Positions 1 to 7,157 of a stretch of 64,000 nucleotides of DNA are shown here, in pieces. The stretch's first letter is position 1, and each line of letters begins with the position of its first letter. The stretch is from a virus. The notes beneath the pieces are model-generated. The model saw only the letters and a list, made by a program, of their open reading frames with translations. It was not told the DNA's origin and ran no database searches. The DNA lies in the IMG/VR virus record IMGVR_UViG_3300007352_000013, positions 1 to 64,000 of that record; one strand, given 5' to 3'. The position numbers were made by a program, and so were the translations under genes.

Positions 1-75
1 AACTTTTCGTATTGCTGTCTGGAATTGCCAGAATCGCAAATTCGTGGCATGGTCTTCAACGAGATCCGTGTGTAG
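1..75 (+). CDS. C-terminal end of a truncated gene
   Basis: An open frame enters from the left edge and stops with TAG at 73-75, giving 24 residues ending ESQIRGMVFNEIRV. A second frame is open from base 2 to the TAA at 80-82, but its residues look less protein-like. No function can be given. Confidence 0.4.
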   Translation, partial: NFSYCCLELPESQIRGMVFNEIRV

Positions 76-165
76 ATATTAATACCGTTTTCCAGTTCAT
101 CAATGGGGCATTATTAGTGTATTGTGCCATTTACCTGTTTACCATGTAATCTGAAAGGAAAACAA

Positions 166-387
166 ATGAAACTTGAAATCACCCAAAACACAAATACGGT
201 CGATATTTCCGAGATCAAAGTGGGCGAATGTTTTGAGTATAAGGGAAAATACTTCATGAGGACAGATGCAAAATTGAGAAAATCAGATAAAGAAGTTCAC
301 TCGGTACTATGCGATGGAACTGAAACTTTGTTTAGTTCAGTACCTACAATGGTTCGTCGTATTCCTAACGCCAAATGGGTTTGTTAG
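166..387 (+). CDS. Small beta-barrel-like protein (paralogue family A)
   Basis: A 73-residue protein. The start at 166 was chosen because AAAGGA lies about 8 bases upstream; an upstream in-frame ATG at 124 lacks a site. It carries the core I-x2-I-x2-G-x-C-F followed by a short strand and YF, shared with about eleven other small proteins in this window (for example 8961, 10242, 37264). Its predicted strands suggest a small beta barrel. The function is unknown. Confidence 0.7.
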   Translation: MKLEITQNTNTVDISEIKVGECFEYKGKYFMRTDAKLRKSDKEVHSVLCDGTETLFSSVPTMVRRIPNAKWVC

Positions 388-541
388 TGGCATAGATAAC
401 CATTTCTTGTTCTACAATTGTCTACCCCCGGTCTTTTTTGACACTAATATGCGTTTTTTCGCTAAAAATGAAGGTCAAAAGACCAAAAAACATCAAAAAA
501 GTCAAACAAATAAGTGTGCCAACATCAAAAAGGAGCAAAAA

Positions 542-640
542 ATGTTCCAAAATGCAAACGATTACATAAAAGTTGGTGCAATTTTCATAAAAATTTGGAT
601 AATTTGGGTCTTTATAGCCCTTTTATCCGGTTGTTTATGA
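542..640 (+). CDS. Tiny membrane peptide
   Basis: A 32-residue frame begins 4 bases after a strong AAAAAGGAGC site. The second half is one hydrophobic segment (IFIKIWIIWVFIALLSG) ending GCL, so it may be a single-span membrane or lipoprotein-like peptide. The good ribosome binding site is the main support; it could still be chance. Confidence 0.45.
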   Translation: MFQNANDYIKVGAIFIKIWIIWVFIALLSGCL

Positions 641-931
641 ACTTTTTCAATATTTTTATATACCCCAAAAACCCTATTTATAGCCCCAAAAAGGCATATC
701 GGGGTGATATCATAACGATATTTGGAAAATATCAGAGTCTTGGCATGTGCTTGAACCGGGTTTTATCTGAAAAGCATTGTCCACCCGGACAGTATTTTTC
801 AGATAGAATCTTGTTTCACTGAAAGCGAGTGAATCATGGATAATGTAGAATAGTGTAGTATCTCTAATATAGATTCTCATTACCCATATCACATTTGGCA
901 ATGATCATCATAGTTTCAGAAAGGGATAATT
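641..931 (+). promoter_or_regulatory. Non-coding leader with nested hairpins
   Basis: There is no convincing gene in these 291 bases. The stretch holds a nested stem: ten bases at 764-773 (TATCTGAAAA) pair perfectly with 796-805, and inside them TGTCC at 78x pairs with GGACA at 787-791. A second hairpin follows (TTCACT 815-820 with AGTGAA 828-833). No T-run follows, so these are unlikely to be terminators. It is probably a structured 5' leader for the gene at 932. Confidence 0.5.
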
Positions 932-1213
932 ATGAGAAAAGTAATTGAGTTCATTAAAGACGAAAATAATCCTACAGATGATGAATTGCTTTTGCAACTT
1001 GCTTTTGGGCTAGGTAGACATTTATCTAATCCGAAAGAAGAACGTCATGGATTTGTCACCCAAGAAGGAATACATAATAACAACATACGCCATCTTATGA
1101 AATTGCTAATAGAAAGATGTGGATTACCAGTACCATCTTCTAGGGTGGATGAGTGGATTCATTGGTATCAAAATCTTCCTACAAAAGAAAGATTAACTAA
1201 CTTGGAAAAGTAA
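932..1213 (+). CDS. Hypothetical protein, 93 aa
   Basis: AAAGGG sits 8 bases before the ATG. This is a soluble, charged protein with an acidic N-terminal half and a Trp/Leu-rich C-terminal helix (EWIHWYQNLP). I recognise no family. It lies downstream of the structured leader at 641-931. Confidence 0.7.
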   Translation: MRKVIEFIKDENNPTDDELLLQLAFGLGRHLSNPKEERHGFVTQEGIHNNNIRHLMKLLIERCGLPVPSSRVDEWIHWYQNLPTKERLTNLEK

Positions 1214-1230
1214 TATGAGGAATATATATC

Positions 1231-1252
1231 TTCTGGTATAGAAAAACCAGAA
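1231..1252 (+). other. Intergenic hairpin
   Basis: TTCTGGT (1231-1237) pairs perfectly with ACCAGAA (1246-1252) around an 8-base loop, between two small genes. No T-tract follows, so it may be an mRNA stability or processing element rather than a terminator. Confidence 0.4.
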
Positions 1253-1298
1253 ATACGAGTTAAGTGGCTGTAAACAATGGCCTTATGGGAGAAAAGCG

Positions 1299-1490
1299 AT
1301 GAAAAAACGATCACTCGTGTTGGGATTCTCCGAGTATGTTTGGATTGTCGAATTCCGTATTGGCAATGAAGTAGAGTATGCGCAACAGTTCCTTTGTTAC
1401 GACGAAGCTATCGAGTATATGTCTACCGATACCGCAAGGGATTGGATAGCGCAATTGTCGAAAAACTCTCTTCCTATGATAGGTAACTAA
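1299..1490 (+). CDS. Hypothetical protein, 63 aa
   Basis: The frame starts behind GGGAGAAAAGCG. It has an N-terminal basic stretch, then a strand-rich middle (YVWIVEFRIG) and an acidic helix with YDEAIEYMSTD. The strand-then-EA-helix order resembles the small family B proteins of this window, but weakly. Function unknown. Confidence 0.65.
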   Translation: MKKRSLVLGFSEYVWIVEFRIGNEVEYAQQFLCYDEAIEYMSTDTARDWIAQLSKNSLPMIGN

Positions 1491-1523
1491 ATCAAGCACA
1501 GCAAAGGAGTTATAGTATTTTCT

Positions 1524-1609
1524 ATCGTACATCCGGTAGTTACCGGGTTAGCCTGAAGGGGTCGCAACCCTACCCAGTGGAGCGGAACCACAATTGCCGG
1601 ATGTGCGAT
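1524..1609 (+). ncRNA. Candidate structured RNA in a 5' leader
   Basis: Bases 1524-1536 (ATCGTACATCCGG) pair with 1597-1609 over 13 positions with one T-G wobble. Inside lie GGGGT-CGCA-ACCCT (1558-1571), GGGT/ACCC (1545-1548 with 1572-1575) and GTGG-7 bases-CCAC (1577-1580 with 1588-1591). This is a closed multi-branch fold of 86 bases, more GC-rich than its surroundings, ending 26 bases before the gene at 1636. It resembles no tRNA, hammerhead or twister core that I know. It could be a riboswitch, a ribozyme or an RNA of its own. Confidence 0.55.
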
Positions 1610-1635
1610 TGAGAATATTATTAGGAGATGTAATT

Positions 1636-1863
1636 ATGGCCATTTTCGTGGTTTGCGACAATCATAAGATAGCCCAATTCCCACAACATACGGTAGATCC
1701 GTCGTGGAAACATCCAATTTGCACCACATTCGAGGAAGCGCAGAAGTATTGCGATGAATGGTTGGGTTATCAATTTCGCAGGGCAACACCAAAATCTACT
1801 AATGTTTCAGTTTGTTACGATGGATTCGGAAGTTACATAGAAATCGTCAAGATTGGGGAATAA
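1636..1863 (+). CDS. Hypothetical protein, 75 aa
   Basis: TTAGGAGATG places the start at ATG 1636, just after the structured RNA element. The protein opens with hydrophobic strands (AIFVVCDNHKIAQF), then has an FEEAQKYCDEWLGY helix and a final strand pair. The alternating strand-helix layout suggests a small alpha-beta fold. No family recognised. Confidence 0.7.
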   Translation: MAIFVVCDNHKIAQFPQHTVDPSWKHPICTTFEEAQKYCDEWLGYQFRRATPKSTNVSVCYDGFGSYIEIVKIGE

Positions 1864-1865
1864 AA

Positions 1866-1955
1866 ATGCAAAATCCGCCAATTGTCAATTCAGTTTTCTT
1901 TGATTCCAAGTCTAATCCAGCAAGTCAAACAACAAGCGCCAAATTGGCACTTTAA
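1866..1955 (+). CDS. Possible 29-residue peptide
   Basis: A short frame (MQNPPIVNSVFF...) begins three bases after the previous stop, with only GGGGAA as a weak ribosome binding site. It is polar and has no features. It is kept because the genes here are otherwise packed without gaps. Confidence 0.3.
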   Translation: MQNPPIVNSVFFDSKSNPASQTTSAKLAL

Positions 1956-1993
1956 TTGTGGAAAAGTGTGGTAAAAGTGTGGAGAAATAAAAT

Positions 1994-2245
1994 ATGTCAC
2001 AGAAAATTCTTGAGGCTCAACAGGCATTTATGTATGCTGGCTACCAATGGCAAGAATCCATATTTAACGATAACTGTGAAGATAATTGCTATATTGTGTT
2101 TTCAAAGAACACAAGTCCAGTATATTTTGAACGCCATCCAGAAGGTGATTTCGCGTTTGGAAGATTTTCAAGAGAAAAGGCGTGGTCAATGGCATTGGAT
2201 TGGCTTGAAACAATTAAGTCACTAAATCGTACCACATCATTGTAA
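1994..2245 (+). CDS. Hypothetical protein, 83 aa
   Basis: GTGGAGAAATAAAAT precedes the ATG. It is a soluble protein with aromatic strands (YIVFSKNTSPVYFERH) and a C-terminal helix (REKAWSMALDWLETIKSL). Function unknown. Confidence 0.7.
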   Translation: MSQKILEAQQAFMYAGYQWQESIFNDNCEDNCYIVFSKNTSPVYFERHPEGDFAFGRFSREKAWSMALDWLETIKSLNRTTSL

Positions 2246-2267
2246 GTAAGATAATTCGGAGAAAATA

Positions 2268-2486
2268 ATGGCAATCATTTCTGCAAGGGTCGTAAAACGT
2301 GGTAGTCGGGTCGCTGATACCAATCAGTATGAAGCAGAATTCAATGGAGAAATTCCGACCTACGACGAAGTAGCAATGGCCCAGATGAATATGCTCCACT
2401 TCCACCCTGCCGGGTACGGGATGCCGTTTGATATCAATGTATCCGAAAACAAGGTCTCTTGGAAGTCTTTCGCAAATTGCGATTGA
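2268..2486 (+). CDS. Hypothetical protein, 72 aa
   Basis: CGGAGAAAATA precedes the ATG. The N-terminus is strand-rich (MAIISARVVKRGSR), followed by a helix with AMAQMNMLHFHPAGYG. No family recognised. Confidence 0.65.
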   Translation: MAIISARVVKRGSRVADTNQYEAEFNGEIPTYDEVAMAQMNMLHFHPAGYGMPFDINVSENKVSWKSFANCD

Positions 2487-2517
2487 TTTTGCACTGCATT
2501 TGATGGAAGGATCAGAT

Positions 2518-2718
2518 ATGAAAATCGAACTTTTAGAAGGAAATCATTTAATCGTAGATTTGGAAGTCGGCCAAGTCGTTCTGGTCAATAATGAGGTTGT
2601 TCGGGTAGATAAAATCGTAAATGACTATTCATTTGTTGGCCAATCCTTAGAAGGAAATGGCATGGGTCGGTTCATTTCCGAAACCCCGTTCGTTCGGAAA
2701 GTGATGGTACTTGAATAG
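2518..2718 (+). CDS. Small beta-barrel-like protein (family A)
   Basis: The start at 2518 follows GGAAGG by 7 bases; a longer in-frame start at 2428 would overlap the preceding gene. The protein is almost all strands and contains DLEVGQVVLVNNEVVRVD, matching the family A core of G-x-x-hydrophobic, short turn, hydrophobic strand. Function unknown. Confidence 0.65.
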   Translation: MKIELLEGNHLIVDLEVGQVVLVNNEVVRVDKIVNDYSFVGQSLEGNGMGRFISETPFVRKVMVLE

Positions 2719-2729
2719 AAAGGGATTAT

Positions 2730-2768
2730 ATGTGCAAGTCTTGTAACGAGCCTGTCATAGGAAAATAA
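2730..2768 (+). CDS. Possible 12-residue leader peptide with CxxC
   Basis: AAAGGG followed by ATG opens a 12-codon frame (MCKSCNEPVIGK) that stops one base before the next gene. The CKSC resembles the start of a zinc ribbon, so this may be a leader peptide for translational coupling or the remnant of a truncated zinc protein. Confidence 0.3.
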   Translation: MCKSCNEPVIGK

Positions 2769-2769
2769 T

Positions 2770-3039
2770 ATGTACAAGTGTCCATCGTGCAAAGACACAG
2801 GGTTTGTGGAATTATTCACTTCATCAAAACCCTGTCTCGATTGCAAGTTACTAAAACCCGACGAGCAAAACGATGAAAATCTGTATTGTTCCTGTTGCAA
2901 TTGTGGGGTTAACTCGATTGTAAGGCGTGGAACTTGGGGTTACAGTGATCTAAAAGAAAATGGAGAGTGTTGGGGAAAATGTGAATATTGCGGAAAAGAG
3001 GGTATTAGGTTCGTGCTGTTACCGTCAATTCCGGTATGA
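2770..3039 (+). CDS. Zinc-ribbon protein (CPSCKDTG type)
   Basis: An 89-residue protein. The first 26 residues hold CPSC...CLDC, a knuckle pair closely repeated at the N-terminus of the gene at 6589 (C-x2-CKDTG...PCLDC), so the two are paralogues. A second cluster follows (CSCCNC, then CEYC), giving up to two more zinc sites. Proteins of this type usually bind zinc and either nucleic acid or protein; the target is not visible. Confidence 0.75.
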   Translation: MYKCPSCKDTGFVELFTSSKPCLDCKLLKPDEQNDENLYCSCCNCGVNSIVRRGTWGYSDLKENGECWGKCEYCGKEGIRFVLLPSIPV

Positions 3040-3088
3040 ATAAACAAAAATGCATATGTTTCCTTTGAATTATTAAATGGAGAATGAA

Positions 3089-3274
3089 ATGATTATAGCT
3101 ACAATCTGTTCATGTTTATCTTTGATTATCAATATTATTATTGGAATGGCTGTGGCATGTTCAAATATGGAAGAAGAAAACAGAGTGATGGCGTGTGGTT
3201 TCATTGTAATAAACTGCATTTTGTGCTTGATACCAGCGTTTATTTGTTGGTCAAAATATTATCTTGAAGAATAG
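3089..3274 (+). CDS. Two-span membrane protein
   Basis: Start 3089 is preferred over ATG 3077 because GGAG lies 6 bases before it. The 61-residue product has two hydrophobic helices (about residues 2-24 and 36-53) separated by a short acidic loop (MEEENR). Probably an inner-membrane protein of unknown role. Confidence 0.65.
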   Translation: MIIATICSCLSLIINIIIGMAVACSNMEEENRVMACGFIVINCILCLIPAFICWSKYYLEE

Positions 3275-3314
3275 ACGTTTGATATCGTCATAAACGATTA
3301 ATCAGGAGACTAAT

Positions 3315-3536
3315 GTGCTAACACCAACTTCGGTAAAATTCAGAGATGCACAAATTCTTTCGGAAAAACACAGAGATGTGATTGTTTACGATCCGTCTTC
3401 TGGTGATGTTTGTGTGTTCGAAGATAACATTTGGCCTTTTAATGGCACATATAAAAAGAAGGTAGATGTCATTTCTGAAATTGGAACAGGTTTCATGGAT
3501 GATAATTATACGTTCATATGGATAATGGCTATTTAG
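3315..3536 (+). CDS. Hypothetical protein, 73 aa
   Basis: It begins with GTG 7 bases after AGGAG; the overlapping ATG at 3313 is in another frame and gives no protein. The product is strand-rich, with VIVYDPSSGDVCVFEDNIWPF, suggesting a small beta fold. Confidence 0.6.
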   Translation: MLTPTSVKFRDAQILSEKHRDVIVYDPSSGDVCVFEDNIWPFNGTYKKKVDVISEIGTGFMDDNYTFIWIMAI

Positions 3537-3545
3537 GAGAAACAA

Positions 3546-3761
3546 ATGTGTTACAATCATTCTGAACATTACGAGCCATCAGAACCAACTTCTTATTGGT
3601 GCGATAAGTGTGACACCAGAATCGTCGATAGTTACGATAACACAACGGGTCTCTTTTATGTCCAGTACGGTCACTCTTACAATAAAGAAACATGTAAATT
3701 TGATGGAGAATATATTGGCGTTATGTATGCTTTGTGCCACGAGTGTATTACGGGTCTTTAG
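3546..3761 (+). CDS. Zinc-ribbon protein, 71 aa
   Basis: TTAGGAGAAACAA precedes the ATG. Cysteine pairs CDKC (about residues 19-22) and CHEC (about 63-66) are separated by a strand-rich insert, a classic zinc-ribbon arrangement. Function unknown. Confidence 0.7.
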   Translation: MCYNHSEHYEPSEPTSYWCDKCDTRIVDSYDNTTGLFYVQYGHSYNKETCKFDGEYIGVMYALCHECITGL

Positions 3762-3773
3762 GAGAATCTATCA

Positions 3774-4070
3774 ATGTCAGCAGAATGCACTGGAGCATTG
3801 AATCTGGACCGTATTTCTGGTTCAAATATTCCTGTGGATATTTGGTTGAAACATGATGATCAAACGGGGTTATGGGTTCTTAGTGCTGATAATTATATGC
3901 CACGTAGGGGTTGTCTTGGAGGTCCGGATAGTTACGAATTTTTCTCCGAATCAAGAGATGAATTGGTTGAAATCTTGAAAAATAAGATTTTACCAATCTA
4001 TATTAATGCCCTTGCAAAAATCAACGCAATAATCAAGGATGAGGAAGAGTGCCTGTATTACTGGGACTAG
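3774..4070 (+). CDS. Hypothetical protein, 98 aa
   Basis: TAGGAGAATCTATC precedes the ATG. An N-terminal strand-rich half (IWLKHDDQTGLWVLSADNY) leads into a long C-terminal helix that ends in acidic residues. No family recognised. Confidence 0.65.
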   Translation: MSAECTGALNLDRISGSNIPVDIWLKHDDQTGLWVLSADNYMPRRGCLGGPDSYEFFSESRDELVEILKNKILPIYINALAKINAIIKDEEECLYYWD

Positions 4071-4252
4071 GAATTGTAACTGGACCGTGCTTGACTACCA
4101 AATCTAAGATTTCTTGTCTTACTCCTAAGAACCGAAGCAAGAAGGACCGTGCATCCTTCAATAAGGCTATAGACTGTATTGATTGTAGAATTGGTCAAAG
4201 TATTGGAACGGTCTTGGGTGTGAGACAATTAACCTTTACAAAGGAGTATTGA
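4049..4252 (+). CDS. Hypothetical basic protein, 67 aa
   Basis: A GTG start overlaps the end of the previous gene by 22 bases, with GAGGAAGA upstream. The frame fills the gap exactly up to the next ATG. The product is basic with several Cys (CIDC). Composition is uneven, so the frame could be spurious, but leaving it out would create a 180-base hole. Confidence 0.4.
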   Translation: MPVLLGLGIVTGPCLTTKSKISCLTPKNRSKKDRASFNKAIDCIDCRIGQSIGTVLGVRQLTFTKEY

Positions 4253-4462
4253 ATGTGTAAAGAGTACATTGATTTGGAAAATCGCGCGAAAGAAGAATAC
4301 GCCAATGCTTGGTGGTCTATGTCGGAAAAAGATCGGATTTGTGTTGTGTTAGATGAGATTTCTAATCATACTAGTAATCCAAATGGCCCAAAACCAAGTT
4401 TGACAACACAGGAATGGTCTTTGGTACACGACCTACTTTCTTTGCGTCTTGCTGAAATATAA
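4253..4462 (+). CDS. Hypothetical helical protein, 69 aa
   Basis: ACAAAGGAGTATTGA precedes the ATG. The protein is mostly helical (DLENRAKEEYANAWWSMSEKDR, then a C-terminal LVHDLLSLRLAEI). No family recognised. Confidence 0.7.
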   Translation: MCKEYIDLENRAKEEYANAWWSMSEKDRICVVLDEISNHTSNPNGPKPSLTTQEWSLVHDLLSLRLAEI

Positions 4463-4474
4463 GGAGTTACAAGT

Positions 4475-4708
4475 ATGTGTCAATGTAATTGTGGGGTTAA
4501 ATGGGTCTATCATGTAGATCCTGTTTTTACAACTTTGGGTAGCAAAATCCCACATTTGTGGCAAGTCCATAAACAAGATCTAAAAGATACAAAATGGACA
4601 TTCGTAGCTGTACTTCTTATAGTTGGGCCAAAATCGTGTCCAATTCATGTTCTTACCGGAAGTCTTACTCCAGAAGAACTTACTATTGTCGAAGATAGGC
4701 TAACTTGA
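4475..4708 (+). CDS. Hypothetical protein, 77 aa
   Basis: AAGGAGTTACAAGT precedes the ATG. It opens with CQCNCG, then strands and a C-terminal LTPEELTIVEDRL helix. The Cys cluster may bind a metal. Function unknown. Confidence 0.65.
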   Translation: MCQCNCGVKWVYHVDPVFTTLGSKIPHLWQVHKQDLKDTKWTFVAVLLIVGPKSCPIHVLTGSLTPEELTIVEDRLT

Positions 4709-4720
4709 AAGGAAAATATT

Positions 4721-4987
4721 GTGATAGAGACGCTTTACGAACTAAACGTTGGAAATTCTACTCTTTTTGAGACTGACTACATTTCACCATTCACATGCAA
4801 GAAGTACGAAGATTCATGGAAAAATGTGTTTGTGCAAATGGTAAAGACACCATTTTGGTTTAATTTTGCGATTGACTGGTTCCGTACAGAAATTTATGTA
4901 GGCGCATTTCTTTTCGGAGTCAGGTTTGAGGTATATCCCGGAAATATTTTTAATTGGTTGAAATCAAAAGTTTTGAGAAAGGTATGA
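4721..4987 (+). CDS. Hypothetical aromatic protein, 88 aa
   Basis: GTG start 9 bases after AAAGGAAAA. The middle is very aromatic and hydrophobic (TPFWFNFAIDWFRTEIYVGAF), followed by a basic tail, so the protein may associate peripherally with the membrane. Confidence 0.6.
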   Translation: MIETLYELNVGNSTLFETDYISPFTCKKYEDSWKNVFVQMVKTPFWFNFAIDWFRTEIYVGAFLFGVRFEVYPGNIFNWLKSKVLRKV

Positions 4988-4988
4988 A

Positions 4989-5177
4989 ATGACTTACAAA
5001 GAACTTATCTATTTTTTGCTAAATAGAACAACCGAGGACCAGATTGGCCAAGATGTAACTGTCAGAACAAATGACGGAGAATGTTACCCCGTCACAAATC
5101 TTGTTCTTGCAGACGAATCCCAAGATCAATTGGATATTGGTCATATAGTTTTGGAAATTCCTATTGATCTATCATAA
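4989..5177 (+). CDS. Hypothetical protein, 62 aa (paralogue of gene at 20054)
   Basis: It starts one base after the previous stop. The order K-E-L helix, then DVTVRTNDG, then a PV strand and a C-terminal VLEIP strand is shared with the gene at 20054, so they are likely paralogues. Similar short proteins are common in phages, without known function. Confidence 0.65.
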   Translation: MTYKELIYFLLNRTTEDQIGQDVTVRTNDGECYPVTNLVLADESQDQLDIGHIVLEIPIDLS

Positions 5178-5187
5178 TAGGTTTTGC

Positions 5188-5261
5188 GGAGTGGTGGAGT
5201 AATTGGATAACTCAGCGGCCTTTCAAGCCGCAGATTGCGGGTTCGAGTCCCGTCCACTCTA
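5188..5261 (+). tRNA. tRNA-Glu (UUC)
   Basis: Acceptor GGAGTGG (5188-5194) pairs with CCACTCT (5254-5260); the discriminator is A. The D stem is GAGT/ACTC, the anticodon stem GCGGC/GCCGC with loop CTTTCAA (anticodon TTC), and the T arm GCGGG-TTCGAGT-CCCGT. CCA is not encoded. It reads GAA, a frequent codon in this AT-rich genome. Confidence 0.93.
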
Positions 5262-5281
5262 TTATTTATGAAAGGAATGAA

Positions 5282-5485
5282 ATGAAGAGATTTATTCTTG
5301 AAATACGGGATGAATTGCGCGAACCATTAGTAGATTATTTCAATGGTTCATCTATGGTCAAGATGGAACAAAAGTGGGGAAGGGATTTGGCCATTGAAGC
5401 AACTGCAATGGGTAGAAAATTCGTCAGAGAAATAGAGAGCGGTACACAAAATTGTTGCATTCAACAATGTACCTGTATGTCGTAA
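5282..5485 (+). CDS. Hypothetical protein, 67 aa
   Basis: GAAAGGAATGAA precedes the ATG, just downstream of tRNA-Glu. It is helical in its first 55 residues and ends with a Cys-rich tail (CCIQQCTC) that could bind a metal. Function unknown. Confidence 0.65.
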   Translation: MKRFILEIRDELREPLVDYFNGSSMVKMEQKWGRDLAIEATAMGRKFVREIESGTQNCCIQQCTCMS

Positions 5486-5524
5486 CGCAGATTGATTGGT
5501 CCATTTTGAAAGGAGAACGAAGTC

Positions 5525-6067
5525 GTGATCATGAATACAAGCGCTGGAACGTCGGTTTTGTCGCAGATTGAGACTTCTTCATTCAAGTTTTTCCTAACTG
5601 GTAGTCAGTTTTTCGGAAATACAACAAAAGAATCAGACTATGATTTCTTTGTTCGAGAAGATGACTCACTCTATGATTGGTTAGAGGGTCTTGGTTTCGA
5701 GATGCAAGGTAATGATTACGGCCCAGATTGGCGTGAGATGGGTTTTGCAAAACGATGTTCATTGTTGCCGCCAGATCATGCTTGTGATCCTACAATCAAG
5801 GAAGTTTGGCTTCACGGAGGCAATCCGAACATCCATATTCAAGTAATTCACAGAGATATGCTTGAGGTTAAGAAGATTGCGCAAGATATTATCAATAGTT
5901 GCAATCTGCTTTCTAGGCTCGCGCCACGCGAGACTCTTGAATGGAAAGGTATTAAAGACGGATTCGCACAAAACCCCAATTACAAAGCTTTGTCTAAAGC
6001 AGTTTGGGTTTCAGTAATTCAGTCCATCATATGGATGAAGAGGAACCACGTCGGAGTTCGAATCTAA
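5525..6067 (+). CDS. Nucleotidyltransferase-fold protein
   Basis: A 180-residue protein with a DNA polymerase beta-type nucleotidyltransferase signature near residue 25: a TGSQFFG glycine-serine motif followed about ten residues later by SDYDFF, which supplies the two metal-binding Asp. Enzymes with this fold transfer NMP to proteins, RNA or small molecules; the substrate cannot be told. The GTG start is chosen by spacing (GGAG 9 bases upstream); ATG 5531 is the alternative. A second, different member of the superfamily lies at 28369. Confidence 0.75.
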   Translation: MIMNTSAGTSVLSQIETSSFKFFLTGSQFFGNTTKESDYDFFVREDDSLYDWLEGLGFEMQGNDYGPDWREMGFAKRCSLLPPDHACDPTIKEVWLHGGNPNIHIQVIHRDMLEVKKIAQDIINSCNLLSRLAPRETLEWKGIKDGFAQNPNYKALSKAVWVSVIQSIIWMKRNHVGVRI

Positions 6068-6078
6068 GGAGATAAAAT

Positions 6079-6339
6079 ATGGAATTTCAGGTAAAACACT
6101 TGGATACCGGAGATAAATTCGATATTCTTGGAACAACAGGTTTTTGGTGGATAAAAGGTGAAAAAACAGTCGTGTGCATGACTAAATCAGAAGTTGAAGT
6201 GTGTCATGAATGCGTAAACGGTAATGGTGGGGTGGTCTACATTTGTGAGGATCAAATAATAGATTCTTTCCAACGTAAACCAGAGTCTGACATTACCCGG
6301 CCCAAATTTTGTGAATGCGGTTGTAGCAAGTGCTATTGA
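6079..6339 (+). CDS. Family A barrel-like protein with Cys-rich tail
   Basis: AAGGAGATAAAAT precedes the ATG. The N-terminal half matches the family A core (HLDTGDKFDILG...FWWIKG). The second half adds a CHEC-like pair and a CECGCSKC tail, so a zinc site is likely. Function unknown. Confidence 0.65.
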   Translation: MEFQVKHLDTGDKFDILGTTGFWWIKGEKTVVCMTKSEVEVCHECVNGNGGVVYICEDQIIDSFQRKPESDITRPKFCECGCSKCY

Positions 6340-6354
6340 TAGGATAATTTCTAA

Positions 6355-6531
6355 ATGGCAACTATTTGCGACCGATGTTTAAGATCGGGGATGCTTGACG
6401 TTGTATTGAAGGATTTGGCTGGCAAACAACCAGACGGATGCGGAGTTAACCATATCGTCGGTTGCCCTAATTGTTACGATGGTGTAAGGAGTAACAAATT
6501 TGGGAGAGTCTATGGTGGAGTAGTGTTTTGA
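6355..6531 (+). CDS. Zinc-ribbon protein, 58 aa
   Basis: ATG 6355 opens a 58-codon frame with CDRC at residues 5-8 and CPNC at 37-40, a clean two-knuckle zinc ribbon. AGGATAAT lies just upstream. It looks like a divergent relative of its neighbours at 2770 and 6589 (knuckle, then S/TG, then a hydrophobic strand). Confidence 0.65.
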   Translation: MATICDRCLRSGMLDVVLKDLAGKQPDGCGVNHIVGCPNCYDGVRSNKFGRVYGGVVF

Positions 6532-6588
6532 AAGAGCGTCCGTTCGGATCGTTGACTCCACAAGCCAGGAAGTTAAGGGGATTAATTC

Positions 6589-6942
6589 ATGCTAAGATGT
6601 AAATATTGTAAAGATACAGGTATGGTGGATTTATTGACAGGATCTAGGCCGTGTTTAGATTGTCCACCGCCAGAACCTATTATGGAAATCAATCCAATGG
6701 CTTTTAAATATGGATGGTTTTCGCATGAAGCCAAAGAAAGATTCGGGAGCATCCGTTATATATCTTTTGATAATCCGGCAGAATCCATAGAAGTTACAGC
6801 CGTAATTGATGCAAGATTCGGAAATGATAAAGAATATCCTACATACGGTTGGAGGGATAAAATCTTTGTCGGTAGGGTGACAAATTATATCTATGGAACA
6901 AGGACCGAACCAAACATTCTACATAAAGAAAGGAAATGTTGA
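6589..6942 (+). CDS. Zinc-ribbon protein (CKYCKDTG type), 117 aa
   Basis: TAAGGGGATTAATTC precedes the ATG. The first 27 residues (CKYCKDTG...PCLDC) duplicate the N-terminus of the gene at 2770. The rest (residues 35-117) is a different alpha-beta region with no Cys pair until the last residues, so the knuckle module has been joined to another domain. Confidence 0.75.
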   Translation: MLRCKYCKDTGMVDLLTGSRPCLDCPPPEPIMEINPMAFKYGWFSHEAKERFGSIRYISFDNPAESIEVTAVIDARFGNDKEYPTYGWRDKIFVGRVTNYIYGTRTEPNILHKERKC

Positions 6943-6945
6943 AGT

Positions 6946-7149
6946 ATGATGAACATTAAATCAAAACCAGGAACAGAAGTAAAGTTCGTGGGTGTAGGCG
7001 GTTATGATTCCGACGTACCCAATGCTCTGAAAGCCGGTTTGATTGTGGGACGCACCTATTCGGTCAAGTACGTAGAAATTAATGACTGGTCTAGTTATGT
7101 AGAACTTGAAGGAATTGAAGGCAAATTCAACACTGTTATGTTCGCTTAA
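6946..7149 (+). CDS. Small beta-rich protein, 67 aa
   Basis: Two tandem ATGs (6946 and 6949) follow AAAGGAAATG. The product is almost all strands, with GLIVGRTYSVKYVEINDWSS and a terminal LEGIEGKFNTVMF, resembling small SH3-like phage proteins. Function unknown. Confidence 0.7.
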   Translation: MMNIKSKPGTEVKFVGVGGYDSDVPNALKAGLIVGRTYSVKYVEINDWSSYVELEGIEGKFNTVMFA

Positions 7150-7157
7150 AGCGAACT

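Noticed and set aside
314-822. Overlapping plus frames of about 100 codons
   Set aside because: Low-complexity, no ribosome sites at their starts; only the internal 32-codon frame at 542 has one.
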